The notes beneath the pieces were generated by a model. That model did not search any database. It saw nothing but the letters and a program-made list of their open reading frames with translations, and was not told the DNA's origin. Shown piece by piece: positions 16,409 through 25,777 of a DNA stretch of 64,000 nucleotides. Source of the DNA: JAAELZ01 sp965237995 (GTDB lineage Bacteria > Pseudomonadota > Gammaproteobacteria > Arenicellales > Poriferihabitantaceae); NCBI GenBank assembly GCA_965237995.1, contig CBDEGO010000005.1, forward strand, positions 62,001 to 126,000, given 5' to 3'. Both the position numbers and the translations under genes were made by a program. The first letter of the stretch is position 1, and the number at the start of each line of letters is the position of its first letter.

Positions 16409-17725
16409 ATGACCCGCCAACCTAAATCAGCGCCCACGGCTGATATGCCCGATTCATTGTGGAGTGCGACAGCGACCACACTCGACATTGATTCGCTTGA
16501 AGTTGATATATCCTGTGATATTTTAATTATCGGTGCGGGGTTTACAGGGCTGTCTGCAGCTTTGCATTTGGCAGAAATGGGGCAGAACGTTGTCGTCGTT
16601 GACGCAATCGAGCCTGGATATGGCGCTTCAGGGCGTAATGGAGGACAAGTGATTCCAGGTCTAAAACTCTATCCAGATGAAGTGAGAAAAAGGTTGGGTG
16701 ATGAAAAAGGGAATACAGTCATTACCGCAACCAATCAGTCTGCCGACCTCGTGTTTGACCTAATCAAAAAATACAATATAGATTGCCACCCAAATCGAAA
16801 TGGATTCATTCAACCTGCGTTTTCAAAAGCCAGCAGTATAGAAATTCACCGACGAATAGAATTATTAGCTAGTTACGGCGCACCAATTGAGTTGCTAGAT
16901 AAAGAAACAACAGCAGAATACTTGGGCACCAACGATTACCATATATCCATGCTGGATAAGCGCGGTGGTAGTATTCAACCACTGAGTTACGCGAGAGGCT
17001 TAGCAAAAGCAGCGATTGAACAAGGAGCGAAAATATACTCTGGCGCATTAGTCAAAAACATTGACCAGATGAATGACCGCTGGCAAGTGTCCACAGAGCG
17101 CGCAACACTTAGCGCCGAACGAGTTTTAATTTGTACTAATGGTTATTCTGATCTTGCTGGAAACGGTAACCTTTGGCCAAGTCTAAGCCAAAGCATCATT
17201 CCGTTGTACAGCTTTCAGGTTGCCACTCAGCCACTAGACACTAAACTTCGACAGTCTATTATGCCGTATGGGCACGTCGCATCAGATACCAAACGTCTTT
17301 TGAACTATTTTCGACTAGATCATTGTGGTCGGTTGATACTGGGGGGTCGTGGCGGTACCAGAGATGCGAATTCGGTCCAGGATTACGCGCATATTGTCAA
17401 ACGAATACAGACTTTATTTCCGCAAATTAAACAGCCTCAAATTGAATATTATTGGAGCGGTAAAGTTGCGTTAACCACAGACGGATTACCTCACATTCAC
17501 GAGATTGCGAGAAGAGTTTATTGCGGAATAGGGTTTAATGGCCGAGGTGTTGGTATGGCGACTTTGATGGGCCGCTGGCTTGCCGATTTAGCCACTGGCG
17601 CCGAAACCAATTTAGGTATGCTTCCCGTAACTCAGTTAAAACCCATTAAATTCCACCGATTCAGAAAGCCGGTTATTTCATTAGCCAGTTTCTGGAAATC
17701 TATTCGAGATCAAGTTGAGGTATGA
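16409..17725 (+). CDS. FAD-dependent oxidoreductase, DAO/PuuB (gamma-glutamylputrescine oxidase)-like
   Basis: The 438-residue protein begins its dinucleotide fold at about residue 35 with CDILIIGAGFTGLSAALHLA and shows YGASGRNGGQ, the segment typical of PuuB/OrdL-type D-amino-acid-oxidase-fold enzymes. A second FAD segment reads YCGIGFNGRGVGMATLMG near residue 375. It oxidises a secondary or primary amine to an imine or aldehyde with hydrogen peroxide or an electron carrier as acceptor. No ligase or hydrolase of the Puu pathway is nearby, so PuuB itself is unlikely. It forms a two-gene unit with the upstream dioxygenase. Confidence 0.88.
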   Translation: MTRQPKSAPTADMPDSLWSATATTLDIDSLEVDISCDILIIGAGFTGLSAALHLAEMGQNVVVVDAIEPGYGASGRNGGQVIPGLKLYPDEVRKRLGDEKGNTVITATNQSADLVFDLIKKYNIDCHPNRNGFIQPAFSKASSIEIHRRIELLASYGAPIELLDKETTAEYLGTNDYHISMLDKRGGSIQPLSYARGLAKAAIEQGAKIYSGALVKNIDQMNDRWQVSTERATLSAERVLICTNGYSDLAGNGNLWPSLSQSIIPLYSFQVATQPLDTKLRQSIMPYGHVASDTKRLLNYFRLDHCGRLILGGRGGTRDANSVQDYAHIVKRIQTLFPQIKQPQIEYYWSGKVALTTDGLPHIHEIARRVYCGIGFNGRGVGMATLMGRWLADLATGAETNLGMLPVTQLKPIKFHRFRKPVISLASFWKSIRDQVEV

Positions 17726-17960
17726 ATATGTTTTTGGAGTCTACGGCGCAACGCAAAAATGACTATCACATCCAAAAATTCACTATTACATACCGTCAAT
17801 AAGAGCGATAGTGTTAGATGGATAAGAATCTAAAGTTATCAATTCTAGCAATACCCTGTGTAGGCAAGCGCAGACACTAAATCTTAACTCCCTACAGCGT
17901 ATTCACTCATCTACACTTAAAAAGGTGTTGCTCTATCAGTGACCGCAATAAACTAGATAC

Positions 17961-19139
17961 CTAAGTTGCTTGTACAATTGGAGCGCTAGGCTTCAACGAT
18001 AACCATAGGATGAGTAATGCCACAAACCCTAATAAAGGCAGCACTAGAAGATTTAGCTGTTGCCACCCAAACTGGCTATAAAGCAAGCCGGCAGAAAAGG
18101 CAGTGATGGTGGTGAAACTGTGTACGATAGTATCGTTGAAGCCTTGAACGCGCCCTTTTTCAGCCGGCAACCAAGCGTCTTGCAATAAGGTGGTTGAGCC
18201 GATAAAAAGGAAGTTCCAACCTAAGCCTAACAGTACCAAAGCAGCCCAGTAAAACAACATAGTATGTTGTAAATTATTAATTAATACGGTTGTTGCCAGA
18301 CAGGTAACCCCTACAAACATGATGGGTAATCGACCAAAGCGTGAAATTAAATGCCCAGTGAAAAATGAAGGCGCGAACATAGCAGCAACATGCCACTGAA
18401 TAATAATTGCTGTTTGACCAAACGAAAAACCGTGATCATGCATCGCCAGTGGTGTTGAAGTCATAATCAAGTTCATTACACCATAGGCGGTTAATGCACC
18501 AATAACAGATACAAAACACACCGGCTGTTCAAGTATTTCCAATAATGGTCTACTTTTTCCATTTTGCTCCTCAGCCGTTGGAGATGGAATAGACATCTTT
18601 TTAACGGAAAATAGCAGCATGATCCCGATGAATATAAATACAAAGTAGGATGCAGAAAACGGAAAATCTGGAATCTTCATTCGGGTCAATGAAGCCAAGT
18701 TAGGGCCTATGAATGCCGCCGCCAAACCGCCTACTAGCACCCAAGACACGGCTTTAGACGATATTTCTTTAGGCGCTACATCTATTGCAGTAAAGCGCAA
18801 AAATTGAAAAACGCCTAGTGCGGCGCCCGCAAAGGCTAAGCCGACACAAAATAACCAATAAGACTGGACCAGTACCGAGTAGCCCATCAGCCCACCGGCT
18901 ATCATGATTGATAGACTAGCCAAGCTAAATCCAAACTTTCGGCCTTTTCTCTGCATCAAGATTGAGGCCGGATACATCACCAACATCGTCGCCAGAAACT
19001 GTACTCCCATAGGCACGGTTGCCAATGCTGGATTACTCGCTAAGCTTTGCCCCACTAAGGCTGCGCTGGCGATAATTAGTGAGGCAACGGTAGTTGCTAA
19101 CGCCTGTGACAGCGATAACAGTAGCAGCGTTTTACGCAT
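17961..19139 (-). CDS. MFS transporter
   Basis: The 392-residue protein has about twelve hydrophobic helices and the MFS loop-2/3 motif as MLVMYPASILMQRKGRKFGF; a central hydrophilic loop (about 195-205, SIPSPTAEEQNGK) divides two six-helix halves. The second half repeats the signature as ISRFGRLPIMF. The substrate cannot be read. Its ATG starts one base after the stop of yaaA, so the two genes are co-transcribed, although a functional link is not obvious. Confidence 0.9.
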   Translation of the reverse strand: MRKTLLLLSLSQALATTVASLIIASAALVGQSLASNPALATVPMGVQFLATMLVMYPASILMQRKGRKFGFSLASLSIMIAGGLMGYSVLVQSYWLFCVGLAFAGAALGVFQFLRFTAIDVAPKEISSKAVSWVLVGGLAAAFIGPNLASLTRMKIPDFPFSASYFVFIFIGIMLLFSVKKMSIPSPTAEEQNGKSRPLLEILEQPVCFVSVIGALTAYGVMNLIMTSTPLAMHDHGFSFGQTAIIIQWHVAAMFAPSFFTGHLISRFGRLPIMFVGVTCLATTVLINNLQHTMLFYWAALVLLGLGWNFLFIGSTTLLQDAWLPAEKGRVQGFNDTIVHSFTTITAFSAGLLYSQFGWQQLNLLVLPLLGFVALLILWLSLKPSAPIVQAT

Positions 19140-19140
19140 T

Positions 19141-19926
19141 TTATCCCTTGGGTTTAGACTGAGGTCGGATAAAGGTTAGCTGATTATTGTCAGATTGCGA
19201 GGCGTTGAAGGTATATTCAGCGATGTTAAAGTCTTTTATATCTTCACTTTTCTCCACTTTATTCTTAATCAACCAATTTGCCATTAAGCCTCTCGCCTTC
19301 TTAGCGTATATAGCGATTACTTTAGCTTCGCCATTTTTTTCTTCTTTGAAACTAACTGAAATGACACGACCATTGAGTGATTTGGGCTGCAAGGACTTAT
19401 AATATTCATTTGACGCGAGATTGATTAGCGTTTTCTCAGTTTGCTGCGCTAAATCTTCATTGATTACCTTAGTAATACGGTCACTCCAAAACGCATATAA
19501 ATGCTGGCCACGCGAGTTGCTTAACTTCGTTTTCATTTCTAAGCGATACGGCTGAATTAAATCTAGTGGCCGTAAGGCGCCATATAGCCCCGACAAAATA
19601 CGGATATGCGCTTGCGCGAAATCTAAATCTTGTTCGCTGTATGAATCTGCTTCGATAGTGCTATAAACATCTCCTTTAAACGCAAATAAAGCTTGCTTAG
19701 CATTGTCTAAAGTAAACGGAGTTTTGAATGATTGAACACGATCGAAGTTCAATTTAGCTAAATTATCGCTAATACCCATGAGTGACTTAATCTGATCAGG
19801 GGTGTAGGGCTTAAGCTCGTCAATGAGCAATTGAGACTGCTTTAACTGCCTTGAATGACTGTATTGCTTGGTATGGGTTGGCGACTCGAAGTTCTGCCCT
19901 TTTGAAGGCGACAAAGTAATGATCAT
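19141..19926 (-). CDS. yaaA: Peroxide stress protein YaaA
   Basis: This 261-residue protein belongs to the DUF328/UPF0246 family. MIITLSPSKGQNFESP at the start, MGISDNLAKLNF, AHIRILSGLYGALRPLDLIQPYRLEM and NEYYKSL are family landmarks. In E. coli YaaA limits free iron and so lowers hydroxyl radical damage during peroxide stress. It is the first gene of a two-gene unit with the MFS transporter. Length matches the family (about 258). Confidence 0.95.
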   Translation of the reverse strand: MIITLSPSKGQNFESPTHTKQYSHSRQLKQSQLLIDELKPYTPDQIKSLMGISDNLAKLNFDRVQSFKTPFTLDNAKQALFAFKGDVYSTIEADSYSEQDLDFAQAHIRILSGLYGALRPLDLIQPYRLEMKTKLSNSRGQHLYAFWSDRITKVINEDLAQQTEKTLINLASNEYYKSLQPKSLNGRVISVSFKEEKNGEAKVIAIYAKKARGLMANWLIKNKVEKSEDIKDFNIAEYTFNASQSDNNQLTFIRPQSKPKG

Positions 19927-20239
19927 AGTAATACCAAAAAGCGACTGCGCACGGCTGAATATGCGTTTAATGGTATCATCGCGATGATTGATTAGCTATC
20001 AAGTTGATAAGCCTTCTGCTAGTGCTAGTTTCTCGGTTTTTTTAACTTAGAGTGAACTTTCATTTAGCTGGTGGAACTTTAATGTCGATACTATTGAGAC
20101 TCCTGGCGAAGTATCAGCACGCAATATCAATCAACACCTTAGAGGGTGTTCTGCCTGAAAGCTAAATTCTTGTGAAAAACCACAAAAACAAAATCTGGGC
20201 TTGTTAAAACTAATGCGATGAAGCCCACTCTTATTTAAT
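19927..20239. other. Intergenic stretch with a 27-codon small frame
   Basis: These 313 bases lie between divergent yaaA and the membrane glycosyltransferase. A small plus-strand frame at 20082-20165 (MSILLRLLAKYQ...) follows a GGTGGA seven bases upstream of its ATG and could be a small protein or leader. There is no motif and confidence is low. The rest is AT-rich without recognisable structure. Confidence 0.3.
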
Positions 20240-21562
20240 ATGAATATCAGCCTAATTTTAAACGCTAAGGTTGTGTTAACAACTATTCTCACTACCACGG
20301 TATTGCTTCACATATTGTTAGCGGTGTATTCACCCTACCCAGATGGTTATGTGTATGATTTCTATTCTGAAGCCGCAGTTTTGCTCTACCACAACGGCGT
20401 GCTTCCCACTAGAGGTGATTGCTGGACCTGCTACCACCCTCCACTTCTCGCATGGCTTGGTAGCTTTATTTTTACAACCCTTGAAGCCATAGAAGCCAAC
20501 CTCTTCATCAATATCACTTCATTTGCCAGCGTCTTGAACGCTATTTCGTTAGTGCTAATCTATTATTCCTATAAGGTGTATTTACAATACAGAATAGACC
20601 AAGGAATTTGGTTTGACCTAGCAATATTAGCGCTGATCTGTTTTCTTCCAGTAACAGTAATTTCTGCCCATGCTATTGAATCAGATGTTATTACATCAAC
20701 CTTAATTGTTTCAGCATTATATTATTTTGGCCAATATCAACAAAAAGAAAAGCTAATACCACTGATAACCGCTAGTGCATTGTTAGGGCTTGCGGCTTTG
20801 GCAAAATATGTCGGAGCACTTGTAGCAGCGATTCTAGGAGTTGTTTTGCTATGTAGGTGGATAATGATGAGAAATAAAACTAGATTCATGCACGGAGTGA
20901 TATTTGCGCTAGTAGTTGGTGTAATTGGTCTAACACCATATATAAAAAACTATCAAACGTTCAATACACCTTTCCCGGGGAATACTGAATATGGTTTTGG
21001 TGATAATTCTGGCGTTGGCGACCATCGATCCTTATATAATTTCACTAACTTTAGCTTACACAGAATTGTAAACACATTTACCGATAAGAACCCGCAGGAA
21101 CTCGGTGTGTACGATGTGTACTCACACGAATATATTTCTTCACACTATGGGCAGCTTTGGAGCGACCATAGTATTTTTACTGTGAAAGGGCGTCATGGAT
21201 TGCCGTATCGAATGAATCATCATAGCAAAGACATTCCGCTTTGGTTGATTTGGGCGGTATTGCTAGGTGGGTTACCTATTACCATTTTAGCCGTACTGGG
21301 AGCAATGAAGTTGGTCACTGATCGTAACCTTACATTACTTAACCTTATTGCTGCGGTTACTCTTTTTGTATATATCCGATGGACTTTCACAAATCACGAG
21401 TGGATGCTAAAGACGAAGTACTTTTTATTTCTAACGCCACTATTTGTGCTCGCTATATCAAATATTTTTACTGACAGAAAGCATTTAAAATACAAGATGG
21501 CGGTGTTGTTACCCGCAGTGGGGGTTTCTACGATATACGGATTTTTCTTTGCGCTTAGTTGA
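20240..21562 (+). CDS. Integral membrane glycosyltransferase, GT-C fold (ArnT/PMT family-like)
   Basis: The 440-residue protein has an N-terminal membrane anchor (about 8-30), then a large extracytoplasmic loop with acidic residues (YPDGYVYDFYSEA) and the segment CWTCYHPPLLAWLG, followed by at least nine further helices. This layout is that of polyprenyl-phosphate-sugar-dependent GT-C enzymes such as ArnT, PMT and the archaeal/bacterial GT83/GT39 groups, which transfer a sugar or aminoarabinose to a lipid or protein outside the cytoplasmic membrane. No flippase, sugar-nucleotide or donor-lipid gene is adjacent, so donor and acceptor are unknown. Confidence 0.75.
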   Translation: MNISLILNAKVVLTTILTTTVLLHILLAVYSPYPDGYVYDFYSEAAVLLYHNGVLPTRGDCWTCYHPPLLAWLGSFIFTTLEAIEANLFINITSFASVLNAISLVLIYYSYKVYLQYRIDQGIWFDLAILALICFLPVTVISAHAIESDVITSTLIVSALYYFGQYQQKEKLIPLITASALLGLAALAKYVGALVAAILGVVLLCRWIMMRNKTRFMHGVIFALVVGVIGLTPYIKNYQTFNTPFPGNTEYGFGDNSGVGDHRSLYNFTNFSLHRIVNTFTDKNPQELGVYDVYSHEYISSHYGQLWSDHSIFTVKGRHGLPYRMNHHSKDIPLWLIWAVLLGGLPITILAVLGAMKLVTDRNLTLLNLIAAVTLFVYIRWTFTNHEWMLKTKYFLFLTPLFVLAISNIFTDRKHLKYKMAVLLPAVGVSTIYGFFFALS

Positions 21563-21708
21563 TAGTAGATCTAATACACGACCTCGCGGCAAGTAGCGGG
21601 ATATTATACTGAATCTGTTACTTCATCGTTCATGGTAGTTTATACGTGACGAGCTGCGAGGCATTCAACTGGTAGAGGTTAAACCGCAATACTCTATATG
21701 AGAGAGAA

Positions 21709-22743
21709 TTAGGTAGCTGCAAGTAAAGCGTGTATTTCAGCTTCCTGTGTATTCCATGCTGTCACGAACCGTGGCGGTGCAGTTTCATCTAATTCTCCTT
21801 GGGTTACTTTAAACCCTGCCGTATTAAGCTTATTGATCAACTCCTTTGGTAGATGGGCGAATACTTCATTTGATTGGGTAGGATAAGCTAACTCTACTCC
21901 ATCTATAGCGGTTAAACCGGTGCTTAAAACTTGTGCCATTGCGTTGGCATGGCGTGCATTACGCAACCAAATATCGTCTTTTACGTAAGCTTGTAACTGC
22001 GCAGAAATGTAGCGCATTTTAGAAATCAATTGCCCAGCTCGTTTATGCAAAAATGGAAAGGTTGTCACCTGTTCAGGGTTAAAGAAGATAACTGCCTCTG
22101 CGATCATACATCCGTTTTTCGTTCCACCAAATGACAGTACATCAACCCCTGCTTTCCAAGTCATTTCTGCGGGGCTCGCGTTTAGGGAAACTAGCCCGTT
22201 CGCAAAACGCGCTCCATCCATATGCAAACTCAATCCTAATTCTTTTGCGGTGTCACCAATCGCAGCTAACTCGTCTAATTGATAGACCGCCCCAACTTCG
22301 CATGATTGCGCCAGACTAACCGCCGAAGGCTGCGCCGCATGTACATTTCCTTTGCCTCGATATACTTCTCGAACACTTTGCGGCGTGAGCTTGCCATCAT
22401 CGCTAGCGATTGGTACCAACTTCGCGCCGCCGGTAAAAAACTCTGGGGCCGCGCATTCGTCGGTATTGATATGTGACATCTCATGGCAAAACACTTTACC
22501 GAAGCAAGGTACCAATGCAGTCAACGCCAAGGCATTGCTGGCGGTTCCTGACAGCACAGGGAAAACCGCAACCTCCCTTTCGAAAATATCAGAGAATGTA
22601 CGATTTAAATCTGTTGACAGTTGATCCTCACCATAAGATGAGGCTACGCCATTGTTAGCGGCAATGATGGCCTCCATCACCTCAGAGCAAACGCTTGAAG
22701 TGTTATCAGACGCAAAGCTATTGTAAACAGGTGAAGGCGACAT
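21709..22743 (-). CDS. Threonine aldolase family PLP enzyme (beta-eliminating lyase fold)
   Basis: The 344-residue protein matches low-specificity L-threonine aldolase in length and motifs: ASDNTSSVCSEV at the N-terminus, HMDGARFAN (D176 and R179 contact PLP), and the Schiff-base lysine K209 in SFGGTKNG. The family cleaves beta-hydroxy-alpha-amino acids to glycine and an aldehyde. It is the last gene of a seven-gene operon with ectoine-catabolic enzymes, starting 32 bases after the stop of a DoeA-like gene. There it could cleave a 3-hydroxy-2,4-diaminobutyrate-type intermediate to glycine and aminoacetaldehyde; this is a chemical inference, not an established reaction. Confidence 0.88.
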   Translation of the reverse strand: MSPSPVYNSFASDNTSSVCSEVMEAIIAANNGVASSYGEDQLSTDLNRTFSDIFEREVAVFPVLSGTASNALALTALVPCFGKVFCHEMSHINTDECAAPEFFTGGAKLVPIASDDGKLTPQSVREVYRGKGNVHAAQPSAVSLAQSCEVGAVYQLDELAAIGDTAKELGLSLHMDGARFANGLVSLNASPAEMTWKAGVDVLSFGGTKNGCMIAEAVIFFNPEQVTTFPFLHKRAGQLISKMRYISAQLQAYVKDDIWLRNARHANAMAQVLSTGLTAIDGVELAYPTQSNEVFAHLPKELINKLNTAGFKVTQGELDETAPPRFVTAWNTQEAEIHALLAAT

Positions 22744-22775
22744 ATGAAGTGATTGGTTAAGGGTTAGTTAGTGCT

Positions 22776-23954
22776 TTAAACAATGATTAATTCACGAGCA
22801 ACATTGCTAATGCGCTCGCCGCCATTATCGGTGACGATAAACGGTTCAGAAACGGCTGCCCCATAATTTTCAAGCCACATACCAGATTGAAAATGAAAAC
22901 ACATGCCTGCTTGCAATGGTGTTTTATCTCCCGGGCGCAGGCTGGCTGTGCGTTCGCCCCAGTCTGGCGGATAGTTAAGCCCAATTGAATAACCGACTCG
23001 GCTTTGTTTACTATAACCGTATTTTTTCAATACGGCTTGCCAAACTGCTTCGACTTCTTCACAAGTGACTCCAGGTTTTGCCGCTTCCAGCGCTCGGTCA
23101 CCGCCTTCAACGATCACATCGGTTAACTTCACTATTTCGTCACTGGGCAGGCCGATGTGCATGGTGCGCGTTAACGGTGCATGATAATGCCGGCGTGCGG
23201 CGCCAATTTCCATCGCAACCAAGCCTTGTTCAGGTAATGGCTTATCTGTCCAAGTCAGATGCGGCGTGCTAGTACCTTCGCCCACCTGAATTAACGGGCA
23301 TAAACTGGTGTAGTCACCAAACTTATTATCAAACCCGGTAATTTGCTGATGATATACATCGGCGATCACTTCAAATTCTCGAACGCCAGGGCGTAGCTTT
23401 GCAATCGCCTTGTGCATCATGTCTGTTACGATACGCCCTGCTTCGCGCATATACACCAATTCAGCGTCAGACTTAATTAACCGCGCCCAATTAACGATTT
23501 CTTGGCTATCGCTTATCTTGGCATTGGGTAAGCCAGTAACAATATGTTGGTGTGCTCTGGCGGTATAGTAATGTGCGTCTAACTCAACGCCAATACTGGC
23601 TGCGCCCCAAGCTCGCTTGTTAATTAAATCGCATAGCTCATCAAACGGATGGCCTACTGGATGCTGTACTAAAGACTCAGAATATCCAATAATATTTGCT
23701 GTTGGCAAATCTGTTGTAATAGTCGCTGACTTAGCATCTTGCGCGCGCCCAAACCAAATAGGCGCCTCTTCATTTAAGTGCACCAACACGGCTTGCGGCG
23801 TATAAAATGACCAGCCGTCAAACCCTGTCAACCAACCCATATTAGCAGGGTCTTGGCAAATCAATAAATCAAAGCCTGCTGCCTGCATTCGGTTTTTAAC
23901 CGTTGCTAAACGCTGGGTATATTCAGTCGTATCAAAAGGCTTGGTGTAATTCAT
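22776..23954 (-). CDS. doeA: Ectoine hydrolase-like M24 family protein (DoeA/EutD), copy 1
   Basis: This 392-residue creatinase-fold (pita-bread) protein matches DoeA/EutD, which opens the ectoine ring to N-acetyl-2,4-diaminobutyrate. LLICQDPANMGWLTGFDGWSF and VGYSIGLNYPPDWGERTASL are typical. Canonical M24 metal ligands are missing: the DxG motif reads MEIGAARRHYHAP, the GHG motif reads GYSIG, and the EPG motif reads FQSG. So it should be a metal-independent creatinase-like hydrolase rather than an aminopeptidase. It lies nine bases after the EutA gene. A second, diverged copy is at 26647-27819, so one of the two may act on ectoine and the other on a related substrate. Confidence 0.85.
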   Translation of the reverse strand: MNYTKPFDTTEYTQRLATVKNRMQAAGFDLLICQDPANMGWLTGFDGWSFYTPQAVLVHLNEEAPIWFGRAQDAKSATITTDLPTANIIGYSESLVQHPVGHPFDELCDLINKRAWGAASIGVELDAHYYTARAHQHIVTGLPNAKISDSQEIVNWARLIKSDAELVYMREAGRIVTDMMHKAIAKLRPGVREFEVIADVYHQQITGFDNKFGDYTSLCPLIQVGEGTSTPHLTWTDKPLPEQGLVAMEIGAARRHYHAPLTRTMHIGLPSDEIVKLTDVIVEGGDRALEAAKPGVTCEEVEAVWQAVLKKYGYSKQSRVGYSIGLNYPPDWGERTASLRPGDKTPLQAGMCFHFQSGMWLENYGAAVSEPFIVTDNGGERISNVARELIIV

Positions 23955-23963
23955 TTTGCTATT

Positions 23964-24731
23964 TTACAAACGTAATAACCGGCCATAAGCCTGCACTTTT
24001 TCTGCGCAGCCTGATTCGCGTAAAGAGTGCCAAAACAAGGCTTGCACCGCCGTTACCACCGGTTTGCCAAGGGTTTGTTCAATGCGTTCTACTACATCTA
24101 CAGCGCGAATAGCCGTACAAGATATAAATAGAGCGTCTGCATCCTCGCGGTCGGCCTCTAATGCCGCTTGATAAATGCTTTCAGCCGTCACTTTTGCCAT
24201 CTGTTCGTTGTCAACAATTCTAAAGCTAGTAAAACCGCAAATTGTTTTTTCATTAGCTTCTAGATAGGTAGATAAATCCGAATTGATGTCATCCATATAG
24301 GGCGTCAATACCGCAATTTTATGTGCACCAAATTGATTTAGCGCTTCAATAGACGCAGTCAATGGTGTGGTCACTGGCACGCCATCCCTAGAAGCATGAA
24401 TCAGCGAACGCACTTTGTCATATCCCAGCACCGCGGTTCCGGATGTACAGCCATATGCCACCACATCTAATCGCCCTTCAGGCACTAATAGTGCAGCCAC
24501 TTTGCTAATTTCTGGCGCCATCGCTTGCAAAGTTTCAACTGTGCAGTCTTGCGTGTTTTGTAAGCGACTGGTGTAGATCGCGACGCTGTCGCTCGGTCGC
24601 ATATTGATGAAATCACGTTCGATGACATAATCGTTTGATAAAGCGACGATACCAATGCGGTATTTGCCCGGGCCTTCGTCATATTGAGTGGCGTGACTGA
24701 CGGAGGTAAATCTCTCAACTTCGTTCGCCAT
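23964..24731 (-). CDS. eutA: EutA-like Asp/Glu racemase-family protein
   Basis: From the ATG at 24731 the protein is 255 residues (MANEVERFTSVSH). I chose this start because the longer frame begins with TTG inside the DoeB gene. It belongs to the maleate isomerase/arylmalonate decarboxylase group, with the two catalytic Cys at C95 (AYGCTSG) and C205 (FISCTAI). EutA is encoded in hydroxyectoine/ectoine utilisation operons and is thought to act on the hydroxyectoine branch together with EutB and EutC, both absent here. It sits between doeB (19-base gap) and doeA copy 1 (9-base gap). The reaction is probably an isomerisation or epimerisation; the substrate is inferred. Confidence 0.83.
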   Translation of the reverse strand: MANEVERFTSVSHATQYDEGPGKYRIGIVALSNDYVIERDFINMRPSDSVAIYTSRLQNTQDCTVETLQAMAPEISKVAALLVPEGRLDVVAYGCTSGTAVLGYDKVRSLIHASRDGVPVTTPLTASIEALNQFGAHKIAVLTPYMDDINSDLSTYLEANEKTICGFTSFRIVDNEQMAKVTAESIYQAALEADREDADALFISCTAIRAVDVVERIEQTLGKPVVTAVQALFWHSLRESGCAEKVQAYGRLLRL

Positions 24732-24750
24732 ATTAACCACTATGCCTGCC

Positions 24751-25743
24751 TCAAACTTGCACGGCAATGACCGCAAGAAAATCGCCCATTGCAATCTTTC
24801 CCGGAAAATGTCGACCAGTCACAATACCATCTATTTTTGCATGATAGTCAGTGGGCATTATGCCCGTACGCTTAATATCGTGTACTCGCCCTACTAGCTC
24901 ACCTGCTTTAACGGTATCACCCATTTCTACTACCAACTCTAAAACGCCTTCAGATTCACTAAAAATGAAGCAATCTTGATCTGGCATATCTAAAACAAGC
25001 GTGTCATCAAGCGTTAGCTTTCCTTGGGTGATTCCAGCGTGAATGAGAATATTCCTGATGCCTTTTTTAGCAATAGCAACGGTTGCTGCCGACGCCGTAC
25101 CGCCACCGGATAGCTCTGTACTGATAAAAGTCTTTCCCATATTTTCAGCGGCGGTGTCGTACATATTCGGTGCGTCAATTTCTAATAGCATCATAGAATG
25201 TGGTGCGTTAAAAGCATCACGCGCAGCCACGCACCGTGCTTGTTGCTCTTTGTCTTCCAATTCGTGAGCGCAGCAAAATGGCAAAAAATCTAGGGTTTTA
25301 CCACCAGAATGAAAATCCAACACATAATCTGCCATCGGCAACAAAGTACATTGGAAATAATCGGCAATCTTTTCAGTAAGTGTGCCACCTGGGTTGCCCG
25401 GAAAACTGCGATTCATATTGCCACCGTCTATCGGTGACGTTCTTTTACCCGCTTCAAAAGCAGAATAATTCATGCCCGGCACGATAATAATGCGCCCAGA
25501 AATATCGTCTGCGTTTACTGTGGCAGCTAAATCAAATAAGGCAATTGGCCCTTCGTATTCATCACCGTGATTTGCACCTGTAAACAATATGGTTGGTCCT
25601 TCACCACTTTTTGCAACCGTAATCGGAATCATAATTGAACCCCAAGCAGAGTCATCATGCGAGTGCGGCAGCTTTAAAAAGCCGTGTTGCACACCGTCTT
25701 GTTCAAAATCGACAGTGGCAGAAATTGGGTTTAAGGTAGACAT
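24751..25743 (-). CDS. doeB: N-alpha-acetyl-L-2,4-diaminobutyrate deacetylase-like (DoeB/EutE)
   Basis: This 330-residue zinc enzyme of the succinylglutamate desuccinylase/aspartoacylase family shows the metal site H59-x-x-E62 in GANHGDEYEG and H145 in VLDFHSGG, and the substrate Arg-Asn segment GGNMNRSFPG. In ectoine catabolism DoeB/EutE removes the acetyl group from the ring-opened product made by DoeA/EutD. The neighbours (eutA downstream, two doeA copies, two PhyH genes) support that role or deacylation of a related N-acyl amino acid. The C-terminal beta domain (about 245-330) contains VGRVHDIKRTG, normal for the family. Confidence 0.88.
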   Translation of the reverse strand: MSTLNPISATVDFEQDGVQHGFLKLPHSHDDSAWGSIMIPITVAKSGEGPTILFTGANHGDEYEGPIALFDLAATVNADDISGRIIIVPGMNYSAFEAGKRTSPIDGGNMNRSFPGNPGGTLTEKIADYFQCTLLPMADYVLDFHSGGKTLDFLPFCCAHELEDKEQQARCVAARDAFNAPHSMMLLEIDAPNMYDTAAENMGKTFISTELSGGGTASAATVAIAKKGIRNILIHAGITQGKLTLDDTLVLDMPDQDCFIFSESEGVLELVVEMGDTVKAGELVGRVHDIKRTGIMPTDYHAKIDGIVTGRHFPGKIAMGDFLAVIAVQV

Positions 25744-25777
25744 ATTTTTAAACGAATAGATTGAAATAAAGTGTGCG

